DNA of 7,940 bases from Spirochaetia bacterium (GTDB taxonomy: Bacteria > Spirochaetota > Spirochaetia > Treponematales > Treponemataceae). Shown in pieces: positions 6,543 through 7,940 of this stretch. The notes under the pieces are model-generated. The model had not been told where the DNA came from and searched no databases. It was given only the letters and a program-made list of their open reading frames with translations. The stretch is taken from NCBI GenBank assembly GCA_900769975.1, contig CAAGIR010000068.1, forward strand, positions 1-7,940, written 5' to 3'. Both the position numbers and the translations under genes were made by a program. Position 1 is the stretch's first letter. Each line of letters opens with the position of its first letter.

Positions 6543-6571
6543 ATTATATAATTATTTTTTAATTTTGTATA
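6543..6571 (-). promoter_or_regulatory. predicted promoter of the minus-strand operon
   Basis: On the minus strand TATACA (6571-6566) and a perfect TATAAT (6548-6543) are 17 bp apart. The -35 box overlaps the left arm of the 16-bp palindrome, so a bound repressor would block it. Confidence 0.55.
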
Positions 6572-6584
6572 CTCTTTTGAGTAT
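6569..6584. promoter_or_regulatory. perfect 16-bp palindrome, predicted operator of the S24 repressor
   Basis: ATACTC-TTTT-GAGTAT has 6-bp perfect arms and lies between two divergent genes, one of which encodes a dimerising repressor. It touches the predicted -35 box of both promoters, the expected layout for coordinate repression and autoregulation. A single half-site, GAGTAT, recurs at 7286-7291 just upstream of the small-RNA promoter. Confidence 0.7.
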
Positions 6585-6612
6585 TTACTAAATAATGTTT
6601 TTTATATATAAT
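6584..6612 (+). promoter_or_regulatory. predicted promoter of the S24 repressor gene
   Basis: TTTACT (6584-6589) and a perfect TATAAT (6607-6612) are 17 bp apart. The -35 box abuts the palindrome, consistent with negative autoregulation. Confidence 0.6.
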
Positions 6613-6641
6613 AATCTTAACATAATCAAAATGAGGTCTAT

Positions 6642-7262
6642 ATGGAAGCAGATATATTTTGGGAAAGAGTAAAACAGCGTCTTGCAAAAATGGGCAAGAC
6701 TCAAGAATGGCTTTGCAGTCAGACAAATACTCTTGTTCAAACAATGCGAAACAGAATATCTACTCATAGATGGCCTAATGTCGAAGACCTTTTAAAAATT
6801 ATGGAAGTCTTTGATACAACTATCGAAAAATTCCTTGAAAATCCTTATTCAGAAGAAAAGGCAAATTTACTAAAAATTCCATTAATCGACCAAACGCTTT
6901 CTGCCGGCTACGGTCAGTTTGTTCCAGATAAAGATGAAATTACAGACTTTATTACACTTCCTAAAAATTATCTACAAGGTGGAAAAAGTTATGCAGCCGT
7001 ATATGTTCGCGGTGATTCAATGGAACCGACACTTTTTGACAATGACATCATCGTATGCAGCTTAAACGGATATGACGGCTCTGATGAAATCTATGCAATC
7101 ATCGACGACGGAAAAGGATATGTAAAAAGACTTCAAAGGGAGGAAAATGGAATCAGTATTATTTCCGACAATCCAAAATACAAAACAAGATTCAAATCCG
7201 CTGAAAATACTGACGGCTTTAAAATAATTGGTAAAGTTGAATGTATAATCAGCTTAAAATAA
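6642..7262 (+). CDS. LexA/CI-like repressor: XRE helix-turn-helix plus self-cleaving S24 peptidase
   Basis: The 206-residue protein has the two-domain form of lambda CI-like repressors. Residues about 5-66 form an XRE-type DNA-binding domain (KTQEWLCSQTNTLVQTMRNRIS, helix-turn-helix near 19-40). Residues about 80-206 are an S24 peptidase and dimerisation domain. The cleavage site is probably A88-G89 in LSAGYGQF. The nucleophile is S126 in VRGDSMEPT and the general base K162 in YVKRL. In this family, activated RecA triggers self-cleavage, which destroys the repressor and derepresses its targets. The ATG at 6642 has GAGG 5 bases upstream. It is divergent from the 476-residue gene and shares a palindromic operator with it. 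All catalytic residues are present, so it should be cleavable. RecA-triggered cleavage is inferred from the family; other triggers are possible. Confidence 0.9.
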   Translation: MEADIFWERVKQRLAKMGKTQEWLCSQTNTLVQTMRNRISTHRWPNVEDLLKIMEVFDTTIEKFLENPYSEEKANLLKIPLIDQTLSAGYGQFVPDKDEITDFITLPKNYLQGGKSYAAVYVRGDSMEPTLFDNDIIVCSLNGYDGSDEIYAIIDDGKGYVKRLQREENGISIISDNPKYKTRFKSAENTDGFKIIGKVECIISLK

Positions 7263-7306
7263 AAATATGGGAATTAAAAAACTATGAGTATAAAACATAA
7301 AAAGAA

Positions 7307-7335
7307 TTGACAAAAAATAACAAACAGGGTACTAT
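7307..7335 (+). promoter_or_regulatory. near-consensus promoter of the small RNA
   Basis: A perfect TTGACA (7307-7312) is followed after exactly 17 bp by TACTAT (7330-7335). TATACT at 7333-7338 is an alternative -10 box but with a 20-bp spacer. Transcription should start near 7342. A GAGTAT half-site like that of the repressor operator lies 15 bases upstream, and an ATAC-TT-GTAT palindrome (7334-7343) covers the start site. Confidence 0.75.
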
Positions 7336-7341
7336 ACTTGT

Positions 7342-7473
7342 ATGCTAACTCCTTATAATATAAAGAATTAGGTAGACAGAACGTACATTATCGGCAGTGG
7401 GATTTAGTAAAATATTTTGTGTCCGTCAATTTTTGCCGCCGGTGAACTCAATAAGGTACAGTTGAGTTTTTTT
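7342..7473 (+). ncRNA. predicted stand-alone small RNA of about 130 nt, unknown class
   Basis: A strong promoter and an intrinsic terminator enclose 130 bases without a plausible reading frame or ribosome binding site on the plus strand. The 5' end can fold into a long hairpin (arms 7345-7356 and 7360-7371, 10 of 12 pairs). The middle has CGGCA (7392-7396) pairing with TGCCG (7434-7438) around an A/T-rich loop that includes AAAATATTTT. The 3' end is the terminator stem. I do not recognise a known RNA family. Possible roles are an antisense regulator of a nearby message, an RNA component of the neighbouring system, or a regulator belonging to the gene cut by the insertion sequence. The ends are inferred, not mapped. 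Confidence 0.6.
7445..7473 (+). terminator. intrinsic terminator of the small RNA
   Basis: AACTCAA (7445-7451) pairs perfectly with TTGAGTT (7462-7468) across a 10-base loop and runs into seven T (7467-7473). The T-run lies only on the plus side, so it ends plus-strand transcription. Confidence 0.85.
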
Positions 7474-7487
7474 ATACACTTACAAAT

Positions 7488-7661
7488 CTACGAAGTCAAA
7501 TAAAATCCTGCCGGTCGCATATCTGTTTCCGGGTATTCCATCTTACTTAAAATTATTCCTAATTTTTCCTCTAATAAGTGAAGACGTCCATTATACTTTT
7601 TATTTTCCATACTCGGATTTTTTTCAATCAATTTCTGATAAGTGAGAATCTCAGTTAATAC
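7488..7661 (-). pseudogene. 3' remnant of an unrecognised gene truncated by the insertion sequence
   Basis: The minus strand is open for 57 residues from the insertion-sequence boundary to a TAG at 7488. Readable pieces are LTEILTYQKLIEKNPSMENK, then GRLHLLEEKLGIILSKMEYP, ending PAGFYLTS. The frame continues only a few codons into the insertion sequence before a stop, and no ATG with a ribosome binding site is present near the boundary. It is therefore best read as the C-terminus of a longer, helical protein that has lost its front. A short independent gene starting at the internal ATG (7610) is possible but lacks a ribosome binding site. I do not recognise the family. Confidence 0.5.
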
Positions 7662-7692
7662 TGTCCTGCCCAAAGTGAACTTGGACTTTTTT
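7662..7692. mobile_element. terminal sequence of an IS3-like insertion sequence
   Basis: TGTCCTGCCCAAAGTGAAC, followed by TTGGAC and a T-run, begins with TG (so CA in the transposase reading direction). It resembles the terminal inverted repeats of IS3-type elements in having CTGCCC and TTGGAC blocks. It lies 21 bases beyond the transposase stop, where the element should end. The other end is outside the window, so the inverted repeat cannot be checked here. Confidence 0.6.
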
Positions 7693-7712
7693 AGGAAAGC
7701 TTATAAGGTGGT

Positions 7713-7940
7713 TTAAGCCTGCTGCTGTTGCAGCCAATAAGCTTTTCTGTTGATATCTGCAGTATGAAGTTTTTCTCTTCGTTCTGCAAGCCTTGATTCT
7801 TTTCTGCCTTCAAAATAATCTGCTGGAGTCAGATAAAGAAGCGCGCCGTGAAGACGCCCGTTGTTGTAAAAATCAATCCACTGTGCCATTTTTTCTTTTG
7901 CATCTTCATAACTGAAGTATGGAGTCTTACGGACATGTTC
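7713..7940 (-). CDS. IS3-like transposase, C-terminal 75 residues (5' end outside window)
   Basis: The minus-strand frame is open from the window edge to a TAA at 7713. It encodes the end of an rve-type (DDE) integrase. The pattern YEDAKEKMAQWIDFYN, then NGRLHGALLYLTPADYF, is the conserved segment just after the catalytic glutamate in IS3/IS481-type transposases. The tail is basic and helical (RLAERREKLHT, then NRKAYWLQQQQ), as in a subgroup whose transposases extend beyond the integrase core. The catalytic D, D, E residues lie upstream of the visible part, or at most at its edge, so activity cannot be judged. The frame shows no lesion. The base composition is higher in GC than the neighbouring repressor operon, consistent with recent arrival. 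Confidence 0.85.
   Translation of the reverse strand, partial: EHVRKTPYFSYEDAKEKMAQWIDFYNNGRLHGALLYLTPADYFEGRKESRLAERREKLHTADINRKAYWLQQQQA

Noticed and set aside
7342..7473. Riboswitch or leader controlling a downstream gene
   Set aside because: No plus-strand gene follows the terminator; the next coding sequence lies on the other strand.

Overview
This is a 7.9 kb, AT-rich stretch of bacterial accessory DNA. Codon use, A/T-rich intergenic DNA and strong AGGAG-type ribosome binding sites would fit a host-associated Treponema-like spirochaete. That assignment is an impression from composition and protein flavour, not a proof. No core housekeeping gene is present. The content (restriction-modification, toxin-antitoxin, plasmid-type topoisomerase, phage-type repressor, an insertion sequence) points to a genomic island or integrative element.

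Layout. Bases 1-1914 are the C-terminal two thirds of an MmeI-family (type IIG/IIL) restriction-modification enzyme that starts before the window. It is followed by a two-gene type II toxin-antitoxin operon with a DUF2281-like antitoxin (1969-2181) and a PIN-domain RNase toxin (2181-2558). Bases 2559-2986 hold no convincing gene but are rich in inverted repeats, including two copies of a GC-rich hairpin inside a 12-bp inverted repeat. A TopB/TraE-type topoisomerase (2987-4753, TTG start) and a 51-codon gene (4757-4912) follow on the plus strand.

The most interesting part is 4913-7262. A minus-strand operon encodes a 476-residue protein I do not recognise (5083-6513). Twenty bases downstream it is followed by a 26-residue, almost wholly hydrophobic peptide (4982-5062) with a strong ribosome binding site, then a hairpin terminator that is fully paired only in the minus-strand RNA. 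A self-cleaving S24/LexA-type repressor (6642-7262) is divergent from this operon. The 128-bp gap holds one perfect 16-bp palindrome (ATACTC-TTTT-GAGTAT) that overlaps the predicted -35 boxes of both promoters. This looks like a damage-inducible switch controlling a possibly toxic membrane peptide and a large partner protein. I know of no named system with this composition.

Downstream of the repressor, a consensus-like promoter (TTGACA, 17 bp, TACTAT) and an intrinsic terminator delimit a roughly 130-nt RNA with no protein-coding potential (about 7342-7473). The window ends with a truncated gene remnant cut by the end of an IS3-like insertion sequence (boundary about 7661/7662), whose transposase C-terminus runs off the window on the minus strand.
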